Shown here one piece after another: positions 20,628 through 28,594 of a DNA stretch of 29,364 nucleotides; within the stretch, counting starts at the first letter, position 1, and each line of letters opens with the position of its first letter. The notes under the pieces were generated by a model. That model had not been told where the DNA came from, did not search any database, and saw only the letters and a program-made list of their open reading frames with translations. The stretch is from Heteroscillospira sp050943935 (lineage in GTDB: Bacteria > Bacillota > Clostridia > Oscillospirales > Oscillospiraceae). A program made the translations under genes and the position numbers. The DNA lies in contig JBMNQC010000018.1 of assembly GCA_050943935.1 (NCBI GenBank), positions 1 to 29,364 of the forward strand, written 5' to 3'.

Positions 20628-21773
20628 ATGCGCAAATATCTCCCCCTGATACGGGATTTCTTCCACCGGGCGGATATGTATCTTCTGTCCCTGTGCTGTA
20701 TATGCTCTGTTTTCGGCATGGTAATAATCGCCAGCGCCACAGCCAGCTACGACGGCAGCATCTTACGCTTTCTGATAGTTCAGCTGATAGCATTTTTTCT
20801 GGGTATATTCCTGTATGTGGTATTCACGGTCATAGATGTTGACATTATCGCCGACTACTGGATGTACCTGTTCATATTCAGCATAGGCTTCATCCTCATA
20901 CTCATCCCCTTCGGCGTTGAGGGCGACACCGGCAACAAGGCCTGGCTCCGCTTTCTGGGCATAGGCATACAGCCCACAGAGGTCGTAAAGATTATCTTTG
21001 TGGTGCTGATGGCCAAGCACATCTCATATCTGAAGGAGTACAAAAACCTCAACGCGCCCCTGTCTGTGGTACAGCTGGCGCTGCATTTCGGCATAATGGT
21101 GGGCCTCATCTTTGTGGTCACCCGCGATATGGGCAGCGCCCTCATTTTCTTTGCGATATTCGCCGTACAGCTGTTCATGGCTGGGCTGAAGCTCTATTGG
21201 TTCGCCTTCGGCGCGGCGGGTATAGCCGTGGTGTTCCCCTTCTTCTGGACTCATGTGCTGAACGACCGCTACCGCGACCGTATCCTGGCCCCCTATGACC
21301 CGACTATAGACCCAAACAACGACGGTATCAACTGGCAGGCCCACCAGAGTAAAATAGCTCTGGCATCCGGCCAGCTCACAGGCACCGGCCTGGGCAACGG
21401 CACCCAGACCCAGTCCGCGGCCCTTTCCCAGAAGCACACCGACTTCATCTTCGCCGCCGCCGGCGAGGAGCTGGGCATGATAGCCTGCGTTATAATCATA
21501 GCGCTGCTTATGCTCATAGTGCTGCGCTGCGCCCAGGTTGGTCTGCGCTCCAACAACACAATGGGCTGCCTCATAGGCTTTGGCATGGCCGCCTTCCTGG
21601 CCTTCCAGGTTTTCATAAACATAGGAATGTGCATAGGCCTCACCCCCGTTATAGGCCTCACGCTCCCCTTCTTCAGCTACGGAGGCTCGTCCCTGTTCTC
21701 TACCTTTGCGGCCATGGGGATAGTGTCGGGAATAAAATACCGCCCGACTCCCAAGAGATTCTACAGTCTGTAA
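20628..21773 (+). CDS. rodA: RodA/FtsW-type peptidoglycan glycosyltransferase
   Basis: 381 residues from ATG 20628 (AAAGGAGG upstream). SEDS-family integral membrane enzyme that polymerises lipid II with a partner class B PBP. About ten membrane helices are visible. Landmarks are GNKAWLRFLGIGIQPTEVVKI near 105-125, the catalytic-region stretch ending NDRYRDRILAPYDP, GTGLGNGTQTQSAALSQKHTDFIFAAAGEELG, and the C-terminal GLTLPFFSYGGSSL. The absence of mreBCD, a PBP or division genes nearby leaves RodA versus a second FtsW-like copy open. It is divergent from radC and monocistronic, ending at the 21862-21892 terminator. Confidence 0.92.
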   Translation: MRKYLPLIRDFFHRADMYLLSLCCICSVFGMVIIASATASYDGSILRFLIVQLIAFFLGIFLYVVFTVIDVDIIADYWMYLFIFSIGFILILIPFGVEGDTGNKAWLRFLGIGIQPTEVVKIIFVVLMAKHISYLKEYKNLNAPLSVVQLALHFGIMVGLIFVVTRDMGSALIFFAIFAVQLFMAGLKLYWFAFGAAGIAVVFPFFWTHVLNDRYRDRILAPYDPTIDPNNDGINWQAHQSKIALASGQLTGTGLGNGTQTQSAALSQKHTDFIFAAAGEELGMIACVIIIALLMLIVLRCAQVGLRSNNTMGCLIGFGMAAFLAFQVFINIGMCIGLTPVIGLTLPFFSYGGSSLFSTFAAMGIVSGIKYRPTPKRFYSL

Positions 21774-21861
21774 ATTACCGGCACGGAAAGGCCTGCTGTC
21801 TCTTACTTAGACAATTATACCTCAAAAATTTCCAAGGCATATTATTTCCATTTTGTCAAGG

Positions 21862-21892
21862 TCTCCCCGGGTCAAACTCGGGGAGATTTTTT
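21862..21892 (+). terminator. Terminator of rodA
   Basis: TCTCCCCG/CGGGGAGA (21862-21869 and 21879-21886) with a 9-nt loop is followed by six T. It lies about 90 bases after the rodA stop. Confidence 0.92.
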
Positions 21893-21929
21893 CAGGTGTT
21901 TTTTGGGTATTATTTTGTCCTTTTCCGGC

Positions 21930-21958
21930 TTGACATAAGCCTCCGTACCATGTAGTAT
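21930..21958 (+). promoter_or_regulatory. Promoter of nrdD
   Basis: TTGACA (21930-21935), a 17-bp spacer and TAGTAT (21953-21958). The -10 box is embedded in the upstream NrdR-like box. Confidence 0.65.
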
Positions 21959-22001
21959 ATAGCTTGTGCCAAACAGGCATTTTTTATACTATATATTGTG
22001 T
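21954..22001 (+). promoter_or_regulatory. Probable NrdR box pair
   Basis: Two related AT-rich sites upstream of nrdD end in TTGTG: 21954-21968 (AGTATATAGCTTGTG) and 21988-22001 (ACTATATATTGTGT). Their TTGTG ends are exactly 32 bp apart. NrdR binds tandem 16-bp boxes with about three helical turns between them in front of ribonucleotide reductase genes. The second box fits that consensus well and the first is degenerate. Confidence 0.55.
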
Positions 22002-22060
22002 TGCGGGGTAGCCCCGGCCTGGCAGTCGGGTCAGCCCTTTATTTTGCAGGAGGATAAGAG

Positions 22061-24379
22061 ATGGCAATAGTCCGCATTAAAAAGAGAGACGGCCGCGAGG
22101 TCTATTTTGACCCCACCAAGATTGCGGGAGCGATTGAAAAGGCCTTTGACGCCACCTATAAGCCCGGCAGCGGCGACGTGGCCGAGCAGCTTACCCGTGA
22201 GGTCTGCTCCATTCTGGAGGTGGAGGGCTGTGAGGTACCCGATGTTGAGCACGTTCAGGACCTGGTTGAGCGCGTGCTGATGGACAACGGCTATGTGCAG
22301 ACCGCAAAGTCCTATATACTTTACCGCGCAGAGCGCAGCAAGCGCCGCGAGATGAACACCCGCCTTATGCAGACCTATGAGGAGATCACCTTTGCCGACG
22401 CCAAGGACTCCGACGTGAAGCGCGAAAACGCCAATATAGACGGCGACACAGCCATGGGCACCATGCTCAAATACGGCAGCGAGGGCGCCAAGCAGTTTTA
22501 CAATATGTTCGTGCTCAAGCCCGAGCACGCCAAGGCCCACTCCGAGGGCGACATCCACATCCACGACCTGGATTTCTATACCCTCACCACCACCTGCACC
22601 CAAATTGATATTCAAAAGCTCTTCAAGGGCGGCTTCTCCACCGGCCACGGCCATCTCCGGGAGCCCAACGACATAGCCTCCTATTCCGCTCTGGCCTGCA
22701 TAGCCATACAGTCCAACCAGAACGACCAGCACGGCGGTCAGGCCATCGTCAACTTCGACTACGGCATGGCCGACGGAGTTGCCAAAACCTTCCGTCGCCT
22801 GTACCGCCAGAATCTGGCCAAGAGCCTGATGCTCTGGAACAGCTCTGAGGACCCCGAGGATGAGCTTCGCGCCATAATAGCCTCCGTAACTCAGGCGAGC
22901 GGACTTTATCCCAGACTGGAGGGCATGGAGGCCTATCAGGCCGCCGAGCTGCCCTATCTTGTGGAAAAGTACGGCGACGAGGAAAAAATGCGCAAGGCCC
23001 AGTCCCTGGCCGCCCATTACGCCGCCAAGGAGACCGACAGAGCCACCTATCAGGCTATGGAGGCCTTTATACACAACCTGAACACCATGCACTCCCGTGC
23101 GGGCGCACAGACCCCCTTCTCCTCCATCAACTATGGTATGGACACCTCGCCAGAGGGCCGCATGGTCATGAAAAACGTCCTGCTGGCAACCGAGGCCGGT
23201 CTGGGCAACGGCGAGACCGCTATTTTCCCCATTCAGATCTTCCGTGTAAAGGAAGGCGTGAACTTCAACCCCGGCGAGCCCAACTACGACCTGTTCAAGC
23301 TGGCCTGCCGCGTAAGTGCCAAGCGCCTGTTCCCCAACTTCAGCTTCATAGACGCTCCCTTCAATCTTCAGTATTATAATCCCGAAAACCCCGCCACCGA
23401 GATCGCCTACATGGGCTGCCGCACCCGCGTCATAGGCAATGTCTATGACCCCAGCCGTGAGATATGCAACGGCCGGGGCAACCTGAGCTTCACCTCCGTG
23501 AACCTGCCCCGCCTGGCCATAAAGGCCAAGGGCGATGTGAACACCTTCTTCGAGGGGCTGGACGCCATGATGGATCTGGTCATAGACCAGCTCAAGGAGC
23601 GCTTTGCCATCCAGTGCCGCAAAAAGGTGAAAAACTATCCCTTCCTCATGGGTCAGGGCGTCTGGATAGACAGCGAGAACCTGGATTGGGAGGACACCGT
23701 GGGCGAGGTGCTCAAGCACGGCAGCCTTTCCTGCGGCTTCATCGGTCTGGCCGAGTGCCTGAAGGCCCTTATAGGCCGCCATCACGGAGAGAGCGCCCAG
23801 GCTCAGAATCTGGGCCTGGAGATTATCGCCCATATGCGCGCCCGCATGGATGAGGAGAGCAGCAAGACCGGCCTGAACTTCACTCTGCTGGCCACTCCCG
23901 CCGAGGGACTTTCCGGCCGCTTCGTGCGCATGGACAAGGCCCGCTTCGGCGTGATAGAGGGCGTGACTGACCGCGACTACTACACCAACAGCTTCCATGT
24001 GCCCGTGTACTATCCCATCACCGCCTTTGAGAAGATCCGTCTGGAGGCGCCCTACCACGCCCTCACCAACGCCGGACACATCAGCTACATTGAGATGGAC
24101 GGCGACCCCACGGACAACCTTGAGGCCTTTGAGAAGATAGTACGCTACATGAAGGAGTGCGGCATAGGCTACGGCAGCATCAACCACCCCGTGGACCGCG
24201 ACCCCATCTGCGGCTTCAGCGGCATCATAGGCGACCAGTGCCCCGGCTGCGGACGCAGCGAGGACGGCGTGCCCTTTGAGCGCATCCGCCGCATCACCGG
24301 CTATCTGGTGGGCACCCTTGATCGCTTCAACAACGCCAAGCGCGCCGAGGAGCACGACCGCGTAAAGCACGGCATCTGA
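22061..24379 (+). CDS. nrdD: Anaerobic (class III) ribonucleoside-triphosphate reductase
   Basis: 772 residues, makes deoxynucleotides by glycyl-radical chemistry under anoxia. Residues 1-95 form an ATP-cone allosteric domain (IKKRDGREVYFDPTKIAGAIEKAF). The catalytic barrel follows, with EGDIHIHDLDFY, FSTGHGHLREP and HSRAGAQTPFSSINYG landmarks. The C-terminal zinc region reads DPICGFSGIIGDQCPGCG, and the radical site is Gly about 747 in RRITGYLVGTLDRFN. Only three Cys show in the zinc region; the position two residues before the first is occupied by Asp-Pro, and I cannot say whether that is usual for this subgroup. AGGAGG precedes the start. It is followed by nrdG. Confidence 0.97.
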   Translation: MAIVRIKKRDGREVYFDPTKIAGAIEKAFDATYKPGSGDVAEQLTREVCSILEVEGCEVPDVEHVQDLVERVLMDNGYVQTAKSYILYRAERSKRREMNTRLMQTYEEITFADAKDSDVKRENANIDGDTAMGTMLKYGSEGAKQFYNMFVLKPEHAKAHSEGDIHIHDLDFYTLTTTCTQIDIQKLFKGGFSTGHGHLREPNDIASYSALACIAIQSNQNDQHGGQAIVNFDYGMADGVAKTFRRLYRQNLAKSLMLWNSSEDPEDELRAIIASVTQASGLYPRLEGMEAYQAAELPYLVEKYGDEEKMRKAQSLAAHYAAKETDRATYQAMEAFIHNLNTMHSRAGAQTPFSSINYGMDTSPEGRMVMKNVLLATEAGLGNGETAIFPIQIFRVKEGVNFNPGEPNYDLFKLACRVSAKRLFPNFSFIDAPFNLQYYNPENPATEIAYMGCRTRVIGNVYDPSREICNGRGNLSFTSVNLPRLAIKAKGDVNTFFEGLDAMMDLVIDQLKERFAIQCRKKVKNYPFLMGQGVWIDSENLDWEDTVGEVLKHGSLSCGFIGLAECLKALIGRHHGESAQAQNLGLEIIAHMRARMDEESSKTGLNFTLLATPAEGLSGRFVRMDKARFGVIEGVTDRDYYTNSFHVPVYYPITAFEKIRLEAPYHALTNAGHISYIEMDGDPTDNLEAFEKIVRYMKECGIGYGSINHPVDRDPICGFSGIIGDQCPGCGRSEDGVPFERIRRITGYLVGTLDRFNNAKRAEEHDRVKHGI

Positions 24380-24401
24380 AACTGAATTAGATTTGATTTC
24401 T

Positions 24402-24421
24402 TTCGCCGCTCCGGCGGCGAA
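24402..24421 (+). other. Hairpin after nrdD
   Basis: TTCGCCGC/GCGGCGAA, 8-bp stem with a TCCG tetraloop, not followed by an immediate T-run. It is likely an mRNA-stability or processing element between nrdD and nrdG. Confidence 0.45.
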
Positions 24422-24447
24422 CTCTGTGAGACATTTTTAAACATCAC

Positions 24448-24471
24448 AAAGGGGGACTTGCGTCCCCCTTT
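24448..24471 (+). promoter_or_regulatory. Strong hairpin just before nrdG
   Basis: A perfect 10-bp stem AAAGGGGGAC/GTCCCCCTTT with a TTGC loop lies 25 bases before the nrdG start. Only a weak T-tract follows, so it may be a partial terminator that lowers activase expression relative to nrdD, or a protective 3' structure. Confidence 0.5.
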
Positions 24472-24496
24472 ACTTCTATATATAATGGAGAAAAAC

Positions 24497-24982
24497 ATGA
24501 GAATAGCTAATTACATCCAGGACTCCATAGTGGACGGCAAGGGCCTGCGCTTCACCCTGTTCACCCAGGGCTGCCCCCACAACTGCCCCGGCTGCCACAA
24601 TCCCCAGACCCACGATTTTTCCGGCGGTCAGGAGCGCACCACTCAGGAGCTTATTGAAATAATCCTGAAAAACCCCCTCACCGACGGCGTGACCTTCTCC
24701 GGCGGCGAACCCTTCGCCCAGGCCGGGGCCTGCGCGGAGATAGCCCGTGCGGTGCGGGAAAAGGGTCTGAACATATGGGCCTACAGCGGCTGGACCTTCG
24801 AGCAGCTGCTGAACGGCACAAAAGAGCAGCGTGAGCTGCTGGAGCTCTGCGATGTGCTTGTGGACGGCCCCTTTATTCTGGAGCAGCGCAGCCTCAACCT
24901 CAAATGGCGGGGCAGCACCAATCAGCGGGTAATAGACGTCCCCGCCAGCCTCAAAGCTGGGGAAGCCGTTCTCTGCTGCTGA
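24497..24982 (+). CDS. nrdG: Anaerobic ribonucleotide reductase activating protein (radical SAM)
   Basis: 161 residues from ATG 24497, chosen for GGAG six bases upstream and the family-like N-terminus MRIANYIQDSIVDGKGLR; in-frame upstream codons lie within a hairpin. The radical SAM motif is CPHNCPGC (C26, C30, C33), binding the 4Fe-4S cluster that cleaves S-adenosylmethionine to make the glycyl radical on NrdD. SAM-site GGEPF (TFSGGEPFAQ) and DVLVDGPF follow. The length is normal. It lies 117 bases after nrdD with hairpins between. Confidence 0.96.
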   Translation: MRIANYIQDSIVDGKGLRFTLFTQGCPHNCPGCHNPQTHDFSGGQERTTQELIEIILKNPLTDGVTFSGGEPFAQAGACAEIARAVREKGLNIWAYSGWTFEQLLNGTKEQRELLELCDVLVDGPFILEQRSLNLKWRGSTNQRVIDVPASLKAGEAVLCC

Positions 24983-25000
24983 GATAAGGAGGAAAACACC

Positions 25001-26581
25001 ATGGCGGCACACACCATGACCATTCACCAGGGGCAGAATACTCAGGTCCTGCCCTGCGACTGTACCCGCAGCCTGCTGGAAAACCTGCGCGACGCGGGCT
25101 TTTCCGCCATCCACGCCCCCTGCGGCGGCAAGGGGCTGTGCAAACAGTGCACGGTCACCGTCACGGGCAGGGTGCGCGTTATTGCCACGGGCGAGGAGCT
25201 GGAGGCGCGGGACATGAGTCTCCTCTCCTGCTGTCACGCACCGGCGGGGGACTGCGCCGTAACTCTGCCCGAGGCCCACAGGATGGAGGTGCTCACCCGC
25301 GGTGCCGGGGACATAGCCCCCGGCGGTGAGGGGCTGGGAGCGGCTGTGGATATAGGCACAACCACCGTGGCCGTGTATCTCTACGACCTGGCCACGGGCC
25401 GTCCCCTGTCCGTACAGAGCGACCGCAACGCCCAGCGCGCTTTCGGCGCGGATGTGATAAGCCGCATACAGGCCTGCGCTGAGCCGGACGGGCTGGATAA
25501 ACTGGCCAAGGCCATAAGAAAGCAGCTCTCGGGCGCTATTGACGCCTGCTGCCGGGAGGCCCGGCGCCGCCGGGATGAGATACGCGTTGTGTCCATAGCC
25601 GCCAACACGGTGATGGAGCACATTTTCGCCAAGCTCTCCCCCGTGAGCATAGGCGTCGCGCCCTTTAAGACTCTCAGCCTGTTCGGGGATGTAAGCCCCG
25701 CCGGGGAGGTGTTTTCCGGTCTTGCTCTGGACGCTAAGCTCTATCTATGTCCCGCCATGGCAGGCTACGTGGGCGGCGATATCACCGCCGGTCTGCTGTT
25801 CTCCGGTGCCTCCGACAGCAGGGATGAGGTTCTGTTTCTGGACATAGGCACCAACGGCGAGATGGGCGTGGGAAACGCCGAAGGCTTCACCTGCTGTGCC
25901 ACCGCCGCCGGTCCCGCCTTTGAGGGCGCGGAAATAGAGTGCGGCATGGACGGCTCCGCGGGCGCCATCAGCCGTGTCTGGCTGGACGATGACGGTCAGG
26001 TGCAGTTCTCCGTCATAGGCGGAGGCGAGGCCGCGGGCGTATGCGGCTCAGGCCTTATCGACGCCCTGTGCACCATGCTGCGCTGCGGCGCCGTACAGGA
26101 GAACGGGCGCATGTCCGCTCCCGACGAGGTGTCCCCCATCATTGCCCCCATGCTGCGCCCCGACGAGAACGGGCGTATGCGCTTTTATCTCACCGACAAG
26201 GTCTACATCTCCGGCGACGACGTGCGCCAGCTTCAGATGGCCAAAAGCGCCATCCGGGCGGGCATAGAGACTCTGCTCTCCCTCCGGGGCCTGAGCTATA
26301 AGGATATAGACCGGCTCATTCTGGCCGGAGGCTTCGGCGCTTTTATGGATGTGCGCAGCGCCTGCGCCATAGGCCTGCTTCCCCCCGCATTCCGCACCAA
26401 GACCCGCCACGCGGGCAATACCGCGGGCGGCGGCGCGGCTCTGGCCCTCACCGAAAGCGGACGGGAGGCCATGGCCGCCGTAAGCGCCAGGTGCAGCTAT
26501 CTGGAGCTGTCCGGCTCCGCTCTGTTTATGGAAAAGTACATTGAATCCATGATATTTGACGAGGTTGAGGAGGTATTTTAA
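25001..26581 (+). CDS. ASKHA-domain 2Fe-2S protein, RACo-like corrinoid activator (DUF4445)
   Basis: 526 residues. Residues 1-95 form a plant-type ferredoxin with C41, C47, C50 and C77 or C78 (CGGKGLCKQC, then LLSCC). From about 112 follows an ASKHA ATPase: AVDIGTTTVAVYLY, SIAANTVMEHIF, PAMAGYVGGDITAGLL, LFLDIGTNGEM, CGSGLIDAL and LAGGFGAFMDV. RACo proteins use ATP and the 2Fe-2S centre to reduce inactive Co(II) corrinoid proteins. It is shorter than the usual 600 or more residues. AAGGAGG precedes the start. It lies 18 bases after nrdG and one base before the DUF2284 gene, forming an operon. No corrinoid protein or methyltransferase is in the window, so its partner is unknown. Confidence 0.9.
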   Translation: MAAHTMTIHQGQNTQVLPCDCTRSLLENLRDAGFSAIHAPCGGKGLCKQCTVTVTGRVRVIATGEELEARDMSLLSCCHAPAGDCAVTLPEAHRMEVLTRGAGDIAPGGEGLGAAVDIGTTTVAVYLYDLATGRPLSVQSDRNAQRAFGADVISRIQACAEPDGLDKLAKAIRKQLSGAIDACCREARRRRDEIRVVSIAANTVMEHIFAKLSPVSIGVAPFKTLSLFGDVSPAGEVFSGLALDAKLYLCPAMAGYVGGDITAGLLFSGASDSRDEVLFLDIGTNGEMGVGNAEGFTCCATAAGPAFEGAEIECGMDGSAGAISRVWLDDDGQVQFSVIGGGEAAGVCGSGLIDALCTMLRCGAVQENGRMSAPDEVSPIIAPMLRPDENGRMRFYLTDKVYISGDDVRQLQMAKSAIRAGIETLLSLRGLSYKDIDRLILAGGFGAFMDVRSACAIGLLPPAFRTKTRHAGNTAGGGAALALTESGREAMAAVSARCSYLELSGSALFMEKYIESMIFDEVEEVF

Positions 26582-26582
26582 A

Positions 26583-27119
26583 ATGAAGCTTGAGGGAATC
26601 ATAGCCATGGCCCGGGATGCGGGCTTTGAGACCGTGGCGGAGCTGGATGTGTCCACTTTGCAGTTTCTGCCCGAGGTGCGGGATATGTGCTCCGCCGACC
26701 GCTGCCGCAGCTTTAACCGCTCCTGGAGCTGCCCCCCAGCCTGCGGCAGTCTGGAGGAAATAAGCGCCAGATGCCGCGCCTACTCCCGGGGCATACTGGT
26801 GCAGACCGTGGGCAGACGTGAGGACGAATTTGATTTTGAGTCTATCATGCGGGTGGAGGAGCTGCACAAGAAGCGCTTCGCCGCCCTGACCGACAAGCTC
26901 TTCAAGGCCGGAGAGAGCGTATATCCCATGGGCAGCGGAGCCTGCACCATCTGCGCAAAATGCAGCTACCCAGATTCCCCCTGCCGTTTCCCCGACAGGG
27001 CCCACTCCTCCATGGAGGCCAACGGCCTTTTTGTCAGCCAGGTCTGCAAGGACAACGGCGTGAAATACTACTACGGCCCCGACTCCATCTGCTTCGTGGC
27101 CTGCTGTTTGTTTAAGTAA
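26583..27119 (+). CDS. DUF2284 cysteine-rich metal-binding protein
   Basis: 178 residues from ATG 26583 (GAGGAGG upstream), one base after the ASKHA gene stop, so translation is coupled. Two cysteine clusters are typical of DUF2284: C36, C41, C50, C54 (CSADRCRSFNRSWSCPPACG) and C121, C124, C127, C134 (CTICAKCSYPDSPC), plus C155, C170, C174, C175 near the end. Iron-sulfur or zinc binding is expected. The family often accompanies corrinoid-dependent and radical enzymes, but its exact role is not known. Pairing with the RACo-like protein suggests electron delivery to or assembly of the activator; this is inference. Confidence 0.9.
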   Translation: MKLEGIIAMARDAGFETVAELDVSTLQFLPEVRDMCSADRCRSFNRSWSCPPACGSLEEISARCRAYSRGILVQTVGRREDEFDFESIMRVEELHKKRFAALTDKLFKAGESVYPMGSGACTICAKCSYPDSPCRFPDRAHSSMEANGLFVSQVCKDNGVKYYYGPDSICFVACCLFK

Positions 27120-27145
27120 TTTGACTCAAGCCCACTCCGTGCCAA

Positions 27146-27298
27146 AGCCTCCCCTGTGTAAGGGGATGTGCCCCACAGGGGCGGAGGGGTTGTCAATCCC
27201 TCAGTCAGCCTGGCGGCTGACAGCTCCCTTTACACAAGGGAGCCTTGAAAAGGCCGGGTATCTGAAATACAGATACCCGGCCTTTAACTGTTTTACAA
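27146..27298 (-). repeat. Composite hairpin repeat, copy 2 (about 153 bp, inverted relative to copy 1)
   Basis: Read on the minus strand it starts GTAAAACAGTTAAAGGCC and has the same hairpins as copy 1. Hairpin A here is a perfect 16-bp stem (27249-27264 with 27270-27285), B is GCTCCCTT/AAGGGAGC, the variable stem is GTCAGCC/GGCTGAC, and D is next to 27147. It follows the DUF2284 gene and probably ends its transcript in either direction. Stem changes between the copies are compensatory (GTG/CAC versus GGG/CCC). Confidence 0.87.
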
Positions 27299-27362
27299 GT
27301 ACCAGCCCATCGGGGAGGCGATTTTAACAAGCCGGCGCTTTTTTTCTTGTGTTTTCCGTATA

Positions 27363-27391
27363 TTGACCGCCCTGTGCGCCTTTGCTATCAT
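27363..27391 (+). promoter_or_regulatory. Promoter of the 27430 gene run
   Basis: TTGACC (27363-27368), a 17-bp spacer and TATCAT (27386-27391) lie upstream of AGGAGGTG and the TTG start at 27430. Confidence 0.6.
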
Positions 27392-27429
27392 AATATTGGA
27401 ATAGTATATGCGTCAGGAGGTGCGTCAAT

Positions 27430-28227
27430 TTGAAAAAGCGATACCTCTCCCTTGCTGTTTTCCTGCTTCTTCTCTGTATTGCGCTTGGTTTTCTGCTGCC
27501 CCGGATGTCAAAAGCTCCATCCCAGCCACAATTCGCCAAAACTCTGGGCTATTATCCAAGTTCTGACAGCAGTCTTGTCATCAATCTTATTTTTCTGGAC
27601 AATCACAACAGTATGCTGACAGACGAGAATATCAACGGCCTTATCTTCAAGGACTCCGACGTACGCATCACCGGCCGGGAAATAAGCCGCGGCGCGAAGC
27701 TTGGTGACAAATACATATATTCCATCATACTTCACGCCCAGGCGGACGCGCCGGGTATCCACAGCATCAGCGCCGTCACCGTTTCATACGCCTCCGGCGA
27801 GATACGGGACTACCCCGTTGGCGATATAAGCATTGATATGCTCCCGGCCAACGACGCTGAGCTGGAAATCATGGAAAACACCGCTTCTGCCTCCTCGCTT
27901 CAGAACACCTATTACTATCTGAAATTCAAGAACAGCGGCTCGGATGAACTTCGTATACAGGATTTTATCCCGGAAGTTCTCTCAGCCTATGTGTCCGGAA
28001 CTGACTTTGAGCTGGACGGTGAGCCTGTTGAGGGTGAGAACCCTGCCGTACTCCCCGGACAGGAGCTGGCGATGCACATAAATTTCAGCATTCCCTACAG
28101 CGACTATCAATGTGCGTTCTGGGCGCCCGTGCTGCGCTTTGCCAACGGGAGCAGCTATGCTTTTCCATACTGCCAGTACCCCAGCTCCTATACCAAGGAG
28201 TTTGCCGAAGCCGTTCCGACCAACTGA
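27430..28227 (+). CDS. Exported or membrane-anchored hypothetical protein
   Basis: 265 residues starting at TTG 27430, set by AGGAGGTG eleven bases before; no in-frame ATG is near. An N-terminal hydrophobic segment (about 5-24, LSLAVFLLLLCIALGFLLP) is followed by an extracellular beta-rich body, with ITGREISRGAKLGDKYIYSI, YLKFKNSGSDELRIQDFIPE and a late VLPGQELAMHINFSIPY. That shape suggests two Ig-like or FnIII-like domains. No known family or catalytic motif. It heads a run with three small membrane proteins. Confidence 0.85.
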   Translation: MKKRYLSLAVFLLLLCIALGFLLPRMSKAPSQPQFAKTLGYYPSSDSSLVINLIFLDNHNSMLTDENINGLIFKDSDVRITGREISRGAKLGDKYIYSIILHAQADAPGIHSISAVTVSYASGEIRDYPVGDISIDMLPANDAELEIMENTASASSLQNTYYYLKFKNSGSDELRIQDFIPEVLSAYVSGTDFELDGEPVEGENPAVLPGQELAMHINFSIPYSDYQCAFWAPVLRFANGSSYAFPYCQYPSSYTKEFAEAVPTN

Positions 28228-28239
28228 CAGAGGTGCAGT

Positions 28240-28578
28240 ATGCGGTATATTCTAAAAGCTCTTAAGCTGTTTTACATCACCATCCGGGCAAAGTACACCC
28301 GGGGAGTGCTGTGTATATTTCTGTGGATATATTTTTTCATGGTGCGCATACCCTATCTGAAATACTCTGACCAAAGTCCGGAGGCTTACCGCGCCATGTG
28401 CGTTTCATCTCTGGAGCTGCTGTTTTTCCTCTGCCTCACAGTCTCGTTCCTGCACGTTCTGAGTGCTCCGGAGCATTTTCCCGACGGCACCAGCCGGGCG
28501 GCCTATATGCTCATAAACAGCCTGTTCCCGCCGCTGGTAATGCTTATTTTCATACTCGGCGTCCATATTCTGACCTGA
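28240..28578 (+). CDS. Small membrane protein (112 aa)
   Basis: It has three hydrophobic segments: about 22-36 (VLCIFLWIYFFMV), 55-72 (SSLELLFFLCLTVSFLHVL) and 91-110 (SLFPPLVMLIFILGVHIL). The N-terminus is basic (MRYILKALKLFYITIRAKYTRG). No family is recognised. It starts 12 bases after the previous stop with GAGGTG upstream, so it is likely cotranscribed and may form a complex with the neighbouring membrane proteins. Confidence 0.8.
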   Translation: MRYILKALKLFYITIRAKYTRGVLCIFLWIYFFMVRIPYLKYSDQSPEAYRAMCVSSLELLFFLCLTVSFLHVLSAPEHFPDGTSRAAYMLINSLFPPLVMLIFILGVHILT

Positions 28579-28594
28579 AAGGGAGGGCTAATAT

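Noticed and set aside
22031..24370. A 779-codon open frame on the minus strand opposite nrdD
   Set aside because: It mirrors nrdD codons; composition is Gly/Ala/Val/His-rich with no ribosome site or family, while nrdD is unmistakable.
24458..24485. TTGCGT-16-TATAAT as a promoter for nrdG
   Set aside because: The -35 box falls in a perfect hairpin and the start site would lie only a few bases before the ATG, leaving no room for the ribosome site.
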